DNA from: a virus
Direction: 5' to 3' (one strand)
DNA: 30,134 bases
IMG/VR virus record: IMGVR_UViG_3300035145_000338
Coordinates: 1 to 30,134 of that record
Shown here: positions 1-9,050 of the stretch, in pieces
Position numbering within the stretch: the first letter of the stretch is position 1
How the letters are laid out: each line of letters starts with the position of its first letter
Made by a program: the position numbers and the translations under genes
The notes under the pieces: generated by a model
Seen by the model: only the letters and a program-made list of their open reading frames with translations
Told to the model about the DNA's origin: nothing
The model's database searches: none

Positions 1-1375
1 TTGTCTCTGAAGGAGTACCATCATTATAAGTAATAATGATATTTTCTCCCGTTCTATCAATGGTATCAATAGCAGGGTTAAAACTTCTCAAGAAATCTGC
101 TGCCTCCTGTACTTCGGCATCAGTACCGTAATACAACTTAGCAACATTACTTAGAACATTTTTATCATCCCTATCCTTCTGACCTCTCTGTACTTGTGCA
201 GCAGTAGGTTGTGTTGGTCTCGTCCAATCATTAACAGTCATAACTTTGGTAGTTACATTGTGTTTATTGCGTATTGCGTTACGCATATATTGACGGAAGA
301 CCTCTTCTTGTTCTTCACCGTTAGGGTTTACACTCTTGTCAAAAATAGGTTGGTTAGTTTGAGGGTCAAGCAGAATCTTTTCAGGATTAGCCTTGGCATC
401 GTCTACAGAATATGTAAACGTAAACTCCTTACCGTTTGATGCAACCCCTGCATTTTCTGTAAGAACTGAGGATACAGTAAGCGGGTTTGCCGCTTGACCT
501 GTAATCCAATCATCCTCTGCCTGTAAATAGAGGTTCATTGCTTCAAGGTCAGACTCAGGTATTCCTAATGCTCTTGCTCTTTCTATGTCTACAACTCTAT
601 TACCACTCCCGTCAACCGTCATAAGTTTTTCCATAGGGTTGAGGATGGTTGTAATAGTTCCTGCATCTGTACGTGAGCCGATATCTCTAATAATCTGAGA
701 CCATTGACCATTACCTTCTACCCACTCCGCAGTTTTAGCTTCTATATTGTATTCGTTAAATTCACCCATAAGCTGACCACGTAAAGCGCTAACGCTCCGT
801 CTGTCGTTAGGGTCTGTACTTAACTCCATTAACCCTGTCTCGGGGTTTCTTACCTTCATCGCAACAACAACCTTACCTGTTCTTGGGTCGGGCATCAATT
901 GACTTCTATTGAAGTTAGCAAAACCTTCTGCATTCTCCATAAGCCATACCTCTAACTGTTGAGACGACATATCAGGATTGGTTGACTTCATACGCTCCAT
1001 CTTTTGTGCGTAAACATCTTGATACTCTTGCATCAATGTGAACGCTTGGTCCGTACCGTCTTGAAGATTCTGTCTTGCAGTTAAAAATTCAGTTGTACTA
1101 ATCTCACCCTTTTTCAATAACTCTTGCTGAAGTCTAACCGCTTCCGTAAGCTGCCCACTATAGTTTAATCCCCACTCTCTAATAGATGTAGACTCCCCCT
1201 GAGGTATGTTCTCCGCTTGTTTAAGGAATTCACGAGTTTGCTCATTAATCTCAGCAACCTGTGCATCACGCTTTGCAGCCTCTGCATTTAAAACATTACT
1301 AAGATTCTGACCTACCTCAGCCCAATTTATTTGAGCCTGCGGGTCGGTGGGTTGGTATGCGTATCCTGTTGCCAT
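1..1375 (-). CDS. Large probable internal virion protein (3' end outside window)
   Basis: An uninterrupted reading frame of 458 codons starts at the ATG at 1375 (N-terminus MATGYAYQPTDPQAQ) and runs off the left edge of the window, so the C-terminus is missing. The visible part is rich in Q, E, N and A, looks largely helical, and shows no signal peptide, membrane segment or enzyme motif that I recognise. It follows the gene at 1386-2252 after only 10 bases and is the last gene seen of the tail block. In podoviruses this position, after the tail tube and nozzle genes, is commonly held by the large ejection proteins (T7 gp15/gp16 type), which is why I suggest an internal virion or ejection role. 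That role comes from context only; another structural function is possible. Confidence 0.75.
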   Translation of the reverse strand, partial: MATGYAYQPTDPQAQINWAEVGQNLSNVLNAEAAKRDAQVAEINEQTREFLKQAENIPQGESTSIREWGLNYSGQLTEAVRLQQELLKKGEISTTEFLTARQNLQDGTDQAFTLMQEYQDVYAQKMERMKSTNPDMSSQQLEVWLMENAEGFANFNRSQLMPDPRTGKVVVAMKVRNPETGLMELSTDPNDRRSVSALRGQLMGEFNEYNIEAKTAEWVEGNGQWSQIIRDIGSRTDAGTITTILNPMEKLMTVDGSGNRVVDIERARALGIPESDLEAMNLYLQAEDDWITGQAANPLTVSSVLTENAGVASNGKEFTFTYSVDDAKANPEKILLDPQTNQPIFDKSVNPNGEEQEEVFRQYMRNAIRNKHNVTTKVMTVNDWTRPTQPTAAQVQRGQKDRDDKNVLSNVAKLYYGTDAEVQEAADFLRSFNPAIDTIDRTGENIIITYNDGTPSET

Positions 1376-1385
1376 TCTTTATATT

Positions 1386-2252
1386 TTAATTACCACCACT
1401 CCCAAGTCCAAGTCCTCCAAAAGAATAGGGTTGTTGTCCATAGTAGAATGGATTTTGCTGCATAGCCGCAGAGTTAAAACCAAAACCTTGGTTTAGTGAT
1501 TGTCCATACTGTAGTGGTTGCATCTGTAGGTTTGGTATTTGCATACCAAATTGAGAGTTACCAAACTGAGGTTGTATTGTTGGTGTGCTTCCGTATAAAT
1601 TAGGATATTGTTGTCTTAACGCATCCGTTCTTGGATTTGACATAGGTTGCGTACTAACAGAATTAATATCTGCCAACTGCCTGTTGTGTGTCCCTCCCTT
1701 ACCAAACATAGGAATCATTCCAACCCCTTGTTGTACAAAATTTATTGCACCTTGAACTCCTTCAGCTTTTGCTTTCTCTGCTCTTGCTTTTGCTTCAGCA
1801 GCCTCTCTTTGTTTACCTGCCACTTCACCTAAGTCCAACTGCACATTTACATCACGGTTACGAGACTCTTCTTCGATAATCATACCTTGAATGTCAGACA
1901 ACTCCTCACCCATTGCTGAGCGAATAGCACCCTGACCTTGTTGTTGAAGGGCTAATACTTTCCCTGCAGTAGTTTGAGAACCTCTCTCGCTTTCTTTACC
2001 TGCCTCAATAAGTTGAGCAGTACCTGTGAGTTCTGCTTCTCTTTGTAGTTCGTAAGGTTCTTTTTGAACCGCCATAGACTTAGCATAGTTCACTTCTAAT
2101 CGTGCCCTTGCATCTGCCATTTTTTTGTCGGCCTCTCTTGTTGCTCTTTCAGCAGCTTTTCTTTGATTTGCTGCTTGGCTAAAAGACATTGCGGTAGAAA
2201 CACCTGTTGCTGCTAATCCAACGCCTGCCGCTATAGTTGTAAATGCTGCCAT
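1386..2252 (-). CDS. Probable internal virion protein, T7 gp14-like in character
   Basis: The 288-residue protein opens with an Ala/Gly-rich hydrophobic stretch (residues 3-25, AAFTTIAAGVGLAATGVSTA), followed by a long charged helical region (about 27-165) rich in A, E, K, R and Q. A second glycine-rich hydrophobic segment lies around 167-186 (INFVQQGVGMIPMFGKGG). The last ~85 residues are low-complexity and rich in Q, N, G, P, Y and F. A small protein with an Ala/Gly hydrophobic N-terminus followed by a coiled helix is the usual look of T7 gp14-type ejection proteins, which enter the host envelope and help form the DNA channel. It sits between a GNAT-like gene and the large partial gene. The function is inferred from composition and position, not from a recognised domain. 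Confidence 0.75.
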   Translation of the reverse strand: MAAFTTIAAGVGLAATGVSTAMSFSQAANQRKAAERATREADKKMADARARLEVNYAKSMAVQKEPYELQREAELTGTAQLIEAGKESERGSQTTAGKVLALQQQGQGAIRSAMGEELSDIQGMIIEEESRNRDVNVQLDLGEVAGKQREAAEAKARAEKAKAEGVQGAINFVQQGVGMIPMFGKGGTHNRQLADINSVSTQPMSNPRTDALRQQYPNLYGSTPTIQPQFGNSQFGMQIPNLQMQPLQYGQSLNQGFGFNSAAMQQNPFYYGQQPYSFGGLGLGSGGN

Positions 2253-2253
2253 A

Positions 2254-2664
2254 TTATAATACTTTTATCATCTCACTTGTGTACGAGTCGCCCTTGATAT
2301 ATCCAAGCTTCTCGTATGTTCCGATTAGCCCTTTATGTTTTATCAAAGCATATGAATATTTATACCCACTACTCTTACATATATTTGTTAGCGTTTCAAT
2401 TAACAATCCAATCGCTTGTTGTCTTTTGGGTTTCTTTCTGTATGTCTTACTCGAAACAATCCAATCAACCCAAGCTACTGAAGAGTTGGTAACGTAGATG
2501 AACCCTGCACATATTGGCTCTTCTCCATCTAATACCATCACTCCACCTGTTCCGTTGTCAGGCAAGAAATCTTTTTGTGGTGCTTCCCAACCCCAATCAT
2601 CCCACCATTTTGTGAGTACATTATCGTAGTCAGATTCCACAAGTGTTCTTACATCTAACGCCAT
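2254..2664 (-). CDS. GNAT-like N-acetyltransferase family protein
   Basis: The 136-residue protein (start MALDVRTLVESDYDN) has the outline of a GNAT fold. There is an N-terminal strand-helix (residues 5-20), a beta-hairpin ending ICAGFIYVTN (51-60), a strand WVDWIVS (65-71), then a basic loop and helix at 75-97 where the acetyl-CoA pyrophosphate loop is expected, and a late YEKLGY (117-122) typical of GNAT proteins. The loop reads RQQAIG instead of the usual Q/RxxGxG/A, so CoA binding is uncertain. I chose the ATG at 2664. A GTG at 2703 would extend the frame by 13 residues, but that start lies inside a 17-base repeat and upstream of a promoter element. It sits alone among virion genes, so the substrate could be a virion or host protein; this is unknown. 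Confidence 0.75.
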   Translation of the reverse strand: MALDVRTLVESDYDNVLTKWWDDWGWEAPQKDFLPDNGTGGVMVLDGEEPICAGFIYVTNSSVAWVDWIVSSKTYRKKPKRQQAIGLLIETLTNICKSSGYKYSYALIKHKGLIGTYEKLGYIKGDSYTSEMIKVL

Positions 2665-2667
2665 ACG

Positions 2668-2675
2668 CAAAGATA
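2668..2675 (-). promoter_or_regulatory. Bacteroidetes-type -7 promoter element
   Basis: On the minus strand this reads TATCTTTG, an exact match to the Bacteroidetes -7 consensus TAxxTTTG. No clear TTG -33 element is visible; that region is occupied by the 17-base near-palindrome at 2688-2704. Only three bases separate the element from the ATG at 2664, so a transcript would begin at or inside the start codon (leaderless), or the true start lies further downstream. Confidence 0.5.
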
Positions 2676-2687
2676 CTAAAATAAATT

Positions 2688-2704
2688 GTGTCTTTGAAGA
2701 CACT
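2688..2704 (-). repeat. 17-bp dispersed near-palindrome, copy 1 (intergenic)
   Basis: The minus strand reads AGTGTCTTCAAAGACAC, a hairpin with a 6-bp stem GTGTCT/AGACAC and loop TCAA. It begins two bases after the stop codon of the gene at 2707-3504 and is followed by AATTTATTTT, so it could act as a weak terminator. It also lies 12 bases upstream of the -7 element at 2668-2675. Three identical copies lie at 11793, 18914 and 30047. Confidence 0.8.
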
Positions 2705-2706
2705 AA

Positions 2707-3504
2707 TTATGGGTATGATTTCATAACCTCAGACTCAACCGCAAAGAGGTTAATACCGTTTGTATTTGTATTGGTTATGTCAAATACGCAGTAGTGTCCT
2801 AATACACCGTGTGATTCAGCGATGGCATTTTTAATAAATAAAAAGAAAGCATCCTGAATTGGTATTGGTACTGCACCCGGAACAGTTGTATCTATTTCTA
2901 AGTTGTTTGTCCCCGATAAAGGGTCGTAGTTTATAGCGGTTACCTGACCTGCAAGTTGTGGTGTTGTATAGGGTGGTAGTGCGAAGTACAACATATCCCC
3001 TACAGATATAATGTTGTTTATCTTGTACTGTAGGTCAAAGAATACTGTGTTACCAACAACACTATCGCTTCTTCCTATCCCATTTAGAGAACGCAAAGCA
3101 TACTCGTCTTGACCTGCGGGAACTGTGCCTGAGTTTCTTACAAAGGCGTAGTAGACCTGCTCCTTTTTTTCAAACCACTCCGCCTGAATAAATCCTGAGT
3201 CTTGTATGTCGGTAGCTAACGTAGCCCCCCAAGTATCATCACCTTCTAAGTTTATGGTTTTAAATAACTTGTTTTCAAGTGGCATATCATTAAATACAGA
3301 ACGTAGCGTAGAGTTATACTGAATACCATAGAAATTATTTCTTGTACTGTTTACGTTGTGACGATACAAATTACCACCTTTAAACGTATAAAAATAGTTG
3401 TTCATACCTATCATCCAATCAGGTAGGTATGAGTAGAACGAAGGCCATCCTTGAACGCCTTGGTCATATGTTAGTGTATATTCTTGAAAGTTCTGTTCTG
3501 ACAT
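2707..3504 (-). CDS. Virion structural protein, tail-associated (unknown role)
   Basis: The 265-residue protein has a region rich in aromatic residues near the N-terminus (WPSFYSYLPDWMIGMNNYFY, residues 20-39, then FKGGNLYRHN). I recall this pattern from structural proteins of uncultured marine and crAss-like phages, where it accompanies the large tail/neck protein. The rest looks beta-rich with no enzyme motif, signal peptide or membrane helix. It starts 15 bases after the stop of the gene at 3520-4434 and is followed by copy 1 of the 17-base repeat, which may end this transcript. I infer a tail or nozzle component from its position between the large tail protein and the putative ejection proteins; a precise role cannot be assigned. 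Confidence 0.75.
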   Translation of the reverse strand: MSEQNFQEYTLTYDQGVQGWPSFYSYLPDWMIGMNNYFYTFKGGNLYRHNVNSTRNNFYGIQYNSTLRSVFNDMPLENKLFKTINLEGDDTWGATLATDIQDSGFIQAEWFEKKEQVYYAFVRNSGTVPAGQDEYALRSLNGIGRSDSVVGNTVFFDLQYKINNIISVGDMLYFALPPYTTPQLAGQVTAINYDPLSGTNNLEIDTTVPGAVPIPIQDAFFLFIKNAIAESHGVLGHYCVFDITNTNTNGINLFAVESEVMKSYP

Positions 3505-3519
3505 ATTCTTTTATTATGT

Positions 3520-4434
3520 TTAGCAAGCTTCTATTGTAATAATGACACCATTGTCATCAACTTGAATAGGGTACTGCACCCCATTTGCATTCTCTATTTT
3601 ATACCATCCGCCTAATAAAACCGACTGTCCGTTTGGGTCGCTAAAGACCCAATCATAAAGAGCAGGGACTCCTGCAGTTCCATTTACAGGTGCGTGATAG
3701 TACGTTTGATTAATAGTGTCTCCACAAGCATCTGTAACCAACGACCTTGGGACAGTCGTGCTGCTATAGCTTGGTAGTGCTGCGGGACAAGATACTCTTA
3801 TATCAAAAATAGTTCCCGCACAAGGACCAACAAACTCAAAATTCACTACGCTTGGTGTGGGATTTGGCTTTGGAATAACCATAATACAATCACCCGGAGC
3901 ACTACCAAGAGAAACATCACCCGGATTTACAGTAACTGACTGAGTGTTTCCTGTTTGCTGAAAAGAGCCTCCTACATAATTAAATTCGTTAAGGTTATAT
4001 GTTGAGCCTGATATACCACAATCACTATTCTGCGCACCAATGAATGTAAAATTACTTGTGCTTGTTGAGCCGTGATATCCATCAACAGGTGAACTTACCT
4101 TATTGTATACCGTACTATTAAATGTTGCCCTTATTCCATCAGGTACTGAGCGTGGGTTAAACATAACTAAAATAGCCCCTGTATCTGTTGGCGTGCCCCC
4201 AACATCTAAATCAAGAAGGTATATACCTTGAGCCCCACTTCCGTTTATAGTTCCACCACAAGGTTCGGCACACGTGGGGCACGTTTGAGCAGGAAGAAGG
4301 CTACAGTTAACTTGCTCCCTTACTATTACACCGTCTGAGTAAAATCCATCTGCGGCACATAAAGTCATTGCTGCGTTGTCATAGACCGCAGTCGAGTTTG
4401 ATAATGTTGTTCCGTCTATATAGTATGTTGCCAT
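3520..4434 (-). CDS. Cysteine-rich probable virion surface or tail protein
   Basis: The 304-residue protein (start MATYYIDGTTLSNSTAVY) is rich in S, T, G, N and P and looks all-beta. A cysteine cluster CPTCAEPCGG sits at residues 52-61, with further single cysteines at 26, 44, 139, 182, 205, 215 and 238, and the protein ends in Cys (TIEAC). CxxC plus a terminal Cys could mean metal binding or disulfides formed after release from the cell. It lies 16 bases downstream of the very large tail protein at 4451-9049, which also ends in Cys and carries CCGC and CDDC motifs, so the two may be partners on the same particle. No domain is recognised. A receptor-binding or decoration role is a guess from composition and location. 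Confidence 0.7.
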   Translation of the reverse strand: MATYYIDGTTLSNSTAVYDNAAMTLCAADGFYSDGVIVREQVNCSLLPAQTCPTCAEPCGGTINGSGAQGIYLLDLDVGGTPTDTGAILVMFNPRSVPDGIRATFNSTVYNKVSSPVDGYHGSTSTSNFTFIGAQNSDCGISGSTYNLNEFNYVGGSFQQTGNTQSVTVNPGDVSLGSAPGDCIMVIPKPNPTPSVVNFEFVGPCAGTIFDIRVSCPAALPSYSSTTVPRSLVTDACGDTINQTYYHAPVNGTAGVPALYDWVFSDPNGQSVLLGGWYKIENANGVQYPIQVDDNGVIITIEAC

Positions 4435-4450
4435 AATTTAATTTTGTTTA

Positions 4451-7400
4451 TTAACAAGGTCCGTTTGTAGTTACTGTTAGTCCACTTGCTTGCACACTAC
4501 CCGTGCGTGCACAGAATGTCTCTGCATCATATCCACTTGCGCCACCAACTGCCATCTCAACAATCTGTCCTGTGTCACAATCCTCAAACGAGAATGAAAT
4601 ACCTGAACCTGATGTTGTGCTTACTGTGTATTCTGTACAATCGGGTGTCGGGTCAGGGTCAGGGTCTGAGCCACCACTACCTTCACATCCGCAGCAAGCT
4701 TCTGTGACATCTAAACCTTGACATAGTTCAATAGGTGTACTGTTTCTGTAATCCCAAATCATATACAACTTGTCTCCCGCTACACTTGGCATATTGAATT
4801 GCGCTTGGTAGAACGTGTTGCCCTGTGTTGGCCCTTGTATAGGATTAGCAGTATTACTTGCATTAATCAAGTCATTGATATCAGATGGTGTGTTTTGGTA
4901 TAATGTGTTTGTCCTTAAATATCTAAACTTATCTGCATTGATATCAAAATCAAAATCATCTGTGCCTATCTTATTACTTCTAATAGAAATAACCGCCTGA
5001 TTAGCAGGTATTGTACCACCACCTTGTAGTCCTGAAATAGTATTGTATTGAGAAACTATAGGACTTGCGCCTGAACCAAACTCAACCTGTTCACTATGTA
5101 GTGGAGAAACAAAACCGTTATCAGTCCATCTGTAATCATTATGTATAAACAAACCTGCCTCATTGTCACTTGTCAAACAAACTAATATAATATCAATCTC
5201 TTGGGCTGATGGACAATTAACAGTTAGTGTTAATACACAACTGCCTGTAGATGTTATGTTAATGTTTGTCTCCTCTTCTAATATCTTAGATTTATCAAAG
5301 GTCAACTTACCACCCGTACTAACATTTCCTGATGTGTACGTAGAGCCGTCATATTCTGCTGATACATTAAATGTACCTGACACAGACACAACCTCGTATA
5401 CTACCTCAACATCCCCAACTAAGTTACCTAAGTTGTAACACAACTCGTATGGTTCTGTATTGGTTATGTTAATCGTAGTGGTGATGCCACAATCATCACA
5501 CTCAACATCTTGAGGGAGTTGTTGGTTATTTGATGATAAAACAAACTCATTCATATAAGGGTCAAACCCTCCTAACTTCTGAGTTTCAAAAGACGTGTTA
5601 AATAAGTCTCTAAACCACGTTCTCATTCCCAACGTTGATACCACTTGTAGTGAATCATTGTTTGGTCCTGAACCTGTTAACTGTAAAACCACACCCCTCT
5701 TGGCATCAGTAAAGTATTTATCTGCACCCCATTGAGCAAAACTCTCAGGATTGTGTGATATACCATACTCTTCTATTCTTGCAATCTGAGTTCCTAAAAC
5801 CTCAGGTGTTGATACGATAGCATTACCTGCTCCTGCATCTGATAATAAGTTTTTACCCGCTAATACATAAGATATCTTATCCTCTTGTAGAACTAATATA
5901 TCCGTCTCTCTTGCAAAGAGTTTCATAACCGGGCCAAATGAAAATTCCAAAGGTTTAAAGTTTGACAACCCTAAGTTGAACTCATTCAATCTATTTATAT
6001 TGGTCTCAGCATTATATACACCGCTATAAGTAAGGTCGGCAAATCGCAACTCTTCACCATATAGTTTTGAATCAGTTGTCGTAGCACGGTTACCTAATAC
6101 AAGTTCCTTACCTACAAGAGAGTCATTAATCTTATAACTCTCAACACCATTACCAAACGCATAGCAATTAAAGAATGAAGTTTTAACTAATCCCGGTGCT
6201 CCTGTACTAAAGTTTTGGTTTTGAATGTTACCAAGGTGTTCCCCGTTTGGTCCTATACCAAATGACACAGAACTTTCGTACCATAAATCCGGTTCAGCAT
6301 CTTGAGGGTCTGACTCAAACACAATTGTGTCTGCAGTTCTGATGACCTCAATCTCTACCTTTAAAGTAGTATTCTTCTTACTTCCGCCATAACCCTCACT
6401 ACTTTTTACAGTAAAATAATATCTATTACCTACCTGTCTAAATGTAGAAGATATGTTATTTACACCACAATTTTCCAAAGTCCCATCAACTGAATTGAAT
6501 CCCGGTCCTGTTACACCTGTTCCGCTATCAGTAGCCTGAGCCTCCAATGCAGATGCAACATTATCCCCAACAAACCAATCCTTGAAGTTTGGATACTCTT
6601 GTGATGCGGTAAACTTAGCCTCAACAGACCAATGTTTTGGTGGTACATTCCCAAGAAAAGAATCTAAATTACCCCTTCTATTGTTCTCAATTTTTATTCG
6701 TATTCTACTTCCTGCAGGAATTGTATAATCAATGAAGCTGCCCGGTGTGTTTGGGTCTTCTGTATCTACAGGATAGTTTATGATTCGACATCCGCTCCCA
6801 CTTGAAGACTTCTCTCCATAAGCAACCACAGGAAGTTCACCAACCTCTGTACTAAAATTGTTAGCACGAAGCTTCATATAAGTACCGGCAGGCACAGGGA
6901 TGATAGTTCCGTTTGAATCAACAGGCTCTATAAAGTCAGCCATCTGAGCATCCTTCTCTAATACCGTTGTCCAAGTACAATTATTTCTTGCACCTTGAGT
7001 ATCTGTCTTTACAATCAACTCATCTCCAACCTCAACCTTTTGAGAGTTCTGACCTTCAAGTAAGAAATAGTCAGCACCCGATACAGGGTCTCTAAAAAAT
7101 AGGTTTGAATATATGATATCGTAATCCTTCTTATCAGGCTTGATACAGAACTTGTATCTCTTAGCCCAACTTGGAGCAACCTGAGAAGTAGGAATATTTA
7201 CGTCTATAGTGTTTTTAAATTCAGATGAACTACAGGGTACGTGCACCGTGTTATTTGGACTAACCAATGCAGTTGTCATACGATTGTATTCATCCATATA
7301 AAGAATACCAACCTCATAACCTCTGTTACTATGCAAGCTTGACGGGTCTCCTACCTCTGCAAACTCCACGCTTGCAGTTGTGATAGAGTAGTATTCATAA

Positions 7401-9049
7401 ACCTCTTGTGTAATATTACCGCCTGTAGGGTCATCCACAAACTCTATAGTTGGCAACTGAAAACCTATTGTATTAGAACCGGGACTTGTAATTATCGATA
7501 TAGGTTGGTCAGGACCTGATATCCCACTTCTGTATTTAAACAACCCGCTTAACTCGTTAGGGACAATACAATTAAATAAATCTGTAAATGTCTGACCGTT
7601 ACAAGCATCAGCTATTGCTTGTATGTTTGCTGCAGTACCTATCTTTTCCTGAAAATCAGTTGACGTGGCGAGGTCATACACACTATTAAAATCTTGTGGT
7701 AGTATGTACGTAAAATCAACAGTTTGTTCCTCTGTGGTTTCAGTAGGAAATGGGGGTGTCCCTGACCATTGGTTGTGAGAGAATCTAAATAGAATGTTTA
7801 TTATAGCACCTGATATTAAGTTTGCATCGGTAAGGTCAATCTCTAATACCGATTGAGGTATTGTTTGAGCACCATCCCAAGAGTAGTTCCCTGAAGAGGT
7901 TTCAGTCTCTATTTGACTTAAACCAATATCCTCAGATGCTAACGTAGTAATGTACTCTAATTTTGTAGGGTTGCCATACGCATCCTCTAAATCATATCCC
8001 TCAACATAGTTACCATATACAAGCCTGTTACCCATTAAGGTTTGTGCTTGAGCAAGTCTTGGTACGTTATCAAATAACCTAAGAATCTCTCCTGATGGAG
8101 CGATAGTAAATATCTTACTGTTGTTAAACGTATATGTGTAGTCTGTATTATCAGCAAGACCCAACTCTTCTTTATCAAGCTTTTCGATAATCTTGATAGT
8201 AGAGTTATTCATATCCTTAAATAACAAGTCTACAGACTTAACAAGAGGGCCTCCTGAGTTGTATATTATCTTACATTGATTCGTAATGTTTAACATACCC
8301 TCGTTTAGAGCGGTAGCCGAATTGTATCTAAAAGGTCCGGGTAAAAAGCTTGGCTCTGAAAACTGTGACGTAGCAGAATACTCACCATCTTCGTATCTGT
8401 ATCTGTATGCAAAACATATAAACCTGTCTTCTAAGAAGTTGTCTTGGCTTGACGTTGCTTCAGGTACAATAGTTGGCGAGTTTGCGGGTGGTCTCTTAAT
8501 TACAAGAATAGACTCCTCAGTAAAACCATCCACCCCTGCCACGGGGTTTGGATAGTTTCTTGTTACGTTGACCTGCTTTGGTTGATTAAGGTTATCTGTA
8601 AAATACAGTAAGTTCTCAATCTTATTTACACCTGTTATAAGATACTGTTTATCAAAGTTTAGTGTAGTATTTACACCACCCCCATCATTAATTGATATAA
8701 GGTGATACGTAGTAGTATTAGTGTTATCGTTGTAAGAAACAACCATATCCAACTTACCTGTTGGAGAAGACGTGAAATTTGGGTCGTGTACAAACCAATA
8801 TATGGTTTCTATTGCGCCATCTTCAAAAGCACCTATACAACGAGCCGCCTCACTTAATGGCGTGCCATTGTAGGACAACTGAGTCAAAGGCAAATTACCC
8901 TTTGTGTTTTCTATTACACCAATCTCAGAGCCCTCAGTAGAACCCATACGAACATTTAATGCATCAATGTACTCCCCGTTAGGAACGAGTCGTTCATCAA
9001 CCATCTTGTTCATTTTTCCCGAAATGAAGTTTCTTGTCAGATTTGCCAT
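4451..9049 (-). CDS. Very large tail/neck structural protein (stabilization or nozzle-like)
   Basis: At 1532 residues this is the largest gene of the window. The N-terminus (FISGKMNKMVDERLVPNGEY, residues 8-27, then IDALNVRMGSTEGSEIG) is a pattern I recall from the tail stabilization or nozzle proteins of marine podoviruses and crAss-like phages. The body looks beta-rich and repetitive with many YGNY, DLT and VSY-like strands. Near the C-terminus come CDDCG (about residue 1184), CCGC (about 1453), an acidic proline linker DPDPDPTPD (about 1465), and then a ~60-residue terminal beta domain ending in Cys (TVTTNGPC). The gene starts one base after the stop of the connector gene at 9051. Its size and place after two connector-like proteins fit the distal tail tube. 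The linker plus terminal module looks like an added binding domain. Confidence 0.75.
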   Translation of the reverse strand: MANLTRNFISGKMNKMVDERLVPNGEYIDALNVRMGSTEGSEIGVIENTKGNLPLTQLSYNGTPLSEAARCIGAFEDGAIETIYWFVHDPNFTSSPTGKLDMVVSYNDNTNTTTYHLISINDGGGVNTTLNFDKQYLITGVNKIENLLYFTDNLNQPKQVNVTRNYPNPVAGVDGFTEESILVIKRPPANSPTIVPEATSSQDNFLEDRFICFAYRYRYEDGEYSATSQFSEPSFLPGPFRYNSATALNEGMLNITNQCKIIYNSGGPLVKSVDLLFKDMNNSTIKIIEKLDKEELGLADNTDYTYTFNNSKIFTIAPSGEILRLFDNVPRLAQAQTLMGNRLVYGNYVEGYDLEDAYGNPTKLEYITTLASEDIGLSQIETETSSGNYSWDGAQTIPQSVLEIDLTDANLISGAIINILFRFSHNQWSGTPPFPTETTEEQTVDFTYILPQDFNSVYDLATSTDFQEKIGTAANIQAIADACNGQTFTDLFNCIVPNELSGLFKYRSGISGPDQPISIITSPGSNTIGFQLPTIEFVDDPTGGNITQEVYEYYSITTASVEFAEVGDPSSLHSNRGYEVGILYMDEYNRMTTALVSPNNTVHVPCSSSEFKNTIDVNIPTSQVAPSWAKRYKFCIKPDKKDYDIIYSNLFFRDPVSGADYFLLEGQNSQKVEVGDELIVKTDTQGARNNCTWTTVLEKDAQMADFIEPVDSNGTIIPVPAGTYMKLRANNFSTEVGELPVVAYGEKSSSGSGCRIINYPVDTEDPNTPGSFIDYTIPAGSRIRIKIENNRRGNLDSFLGNVPPKHWSVEAKFTASQEYPNFKDWFVGDNVASALEAQATDSGTGVTGPGFNSVDGTLENCGVNNISSTFRQVGNRYYFTVKSSEGYGGSKKNTTLKVEIEVIRTADTIVFESDPQDAEPDLWYESSVSFGIGPNGEHLGNIQNQNFSTGAPGLVKTSFFNCYAFGNGVESYKINDSLVGKELVLGNRATTTDSKLYGEELRFADLTYSGVYNAETNINRLNEFNLGLSNFKPLEFSFGPVMKLFARETDILVLQEDKISYVLAGKNLLSDAGAGNAIVSTPEVLGTQIARIEEYGISHNPESFAQWGADKYFTDAKRGVVLQLTGSGPNNDSLQVVSTLGMRTWFRDLFNTSFETQKLGGFDPYMNEFVLSSNNQQLPQDVECDDCGITTTINITNTEPYELCYNLGNLVGDVEVVYEVVSVSGTFNVSAEYDGSTYTSGNVSTGGKLTFDKSKILEEETNINITSTGSCVLTLTVNCPSAQEIDIILVCLTSDNEAGLFIHNDYRWTDNGFVSPLHSEQVEFGSGASPIVSQYNTISGLQGGGTIPANQAVISIRSNKIGTDDFDFDINADKFRYLRTNTLYQNTPSDINDLINASNTANPIQGPTQGNTFYQAQFNMPSVAGDKLYMIWDYRNSTPIELCQGLDVTEACCGCEGSGGSDPDPDPTPDCTEYTVSTTSGSGISFSFEDCDTGQIVEMAVGGASGYDAETFCARTGSVQASGLTVTTNGPC

Positions 9050-9050
9050 A

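Noticed and set aside
2665-2703. GTG start for the GNAT-like gene at 2703
   Set aside because: The start codon lies inside the 17-base repeat and upstream of the promoter element; the ATG at 2664 gives a typical GNAT beginning.
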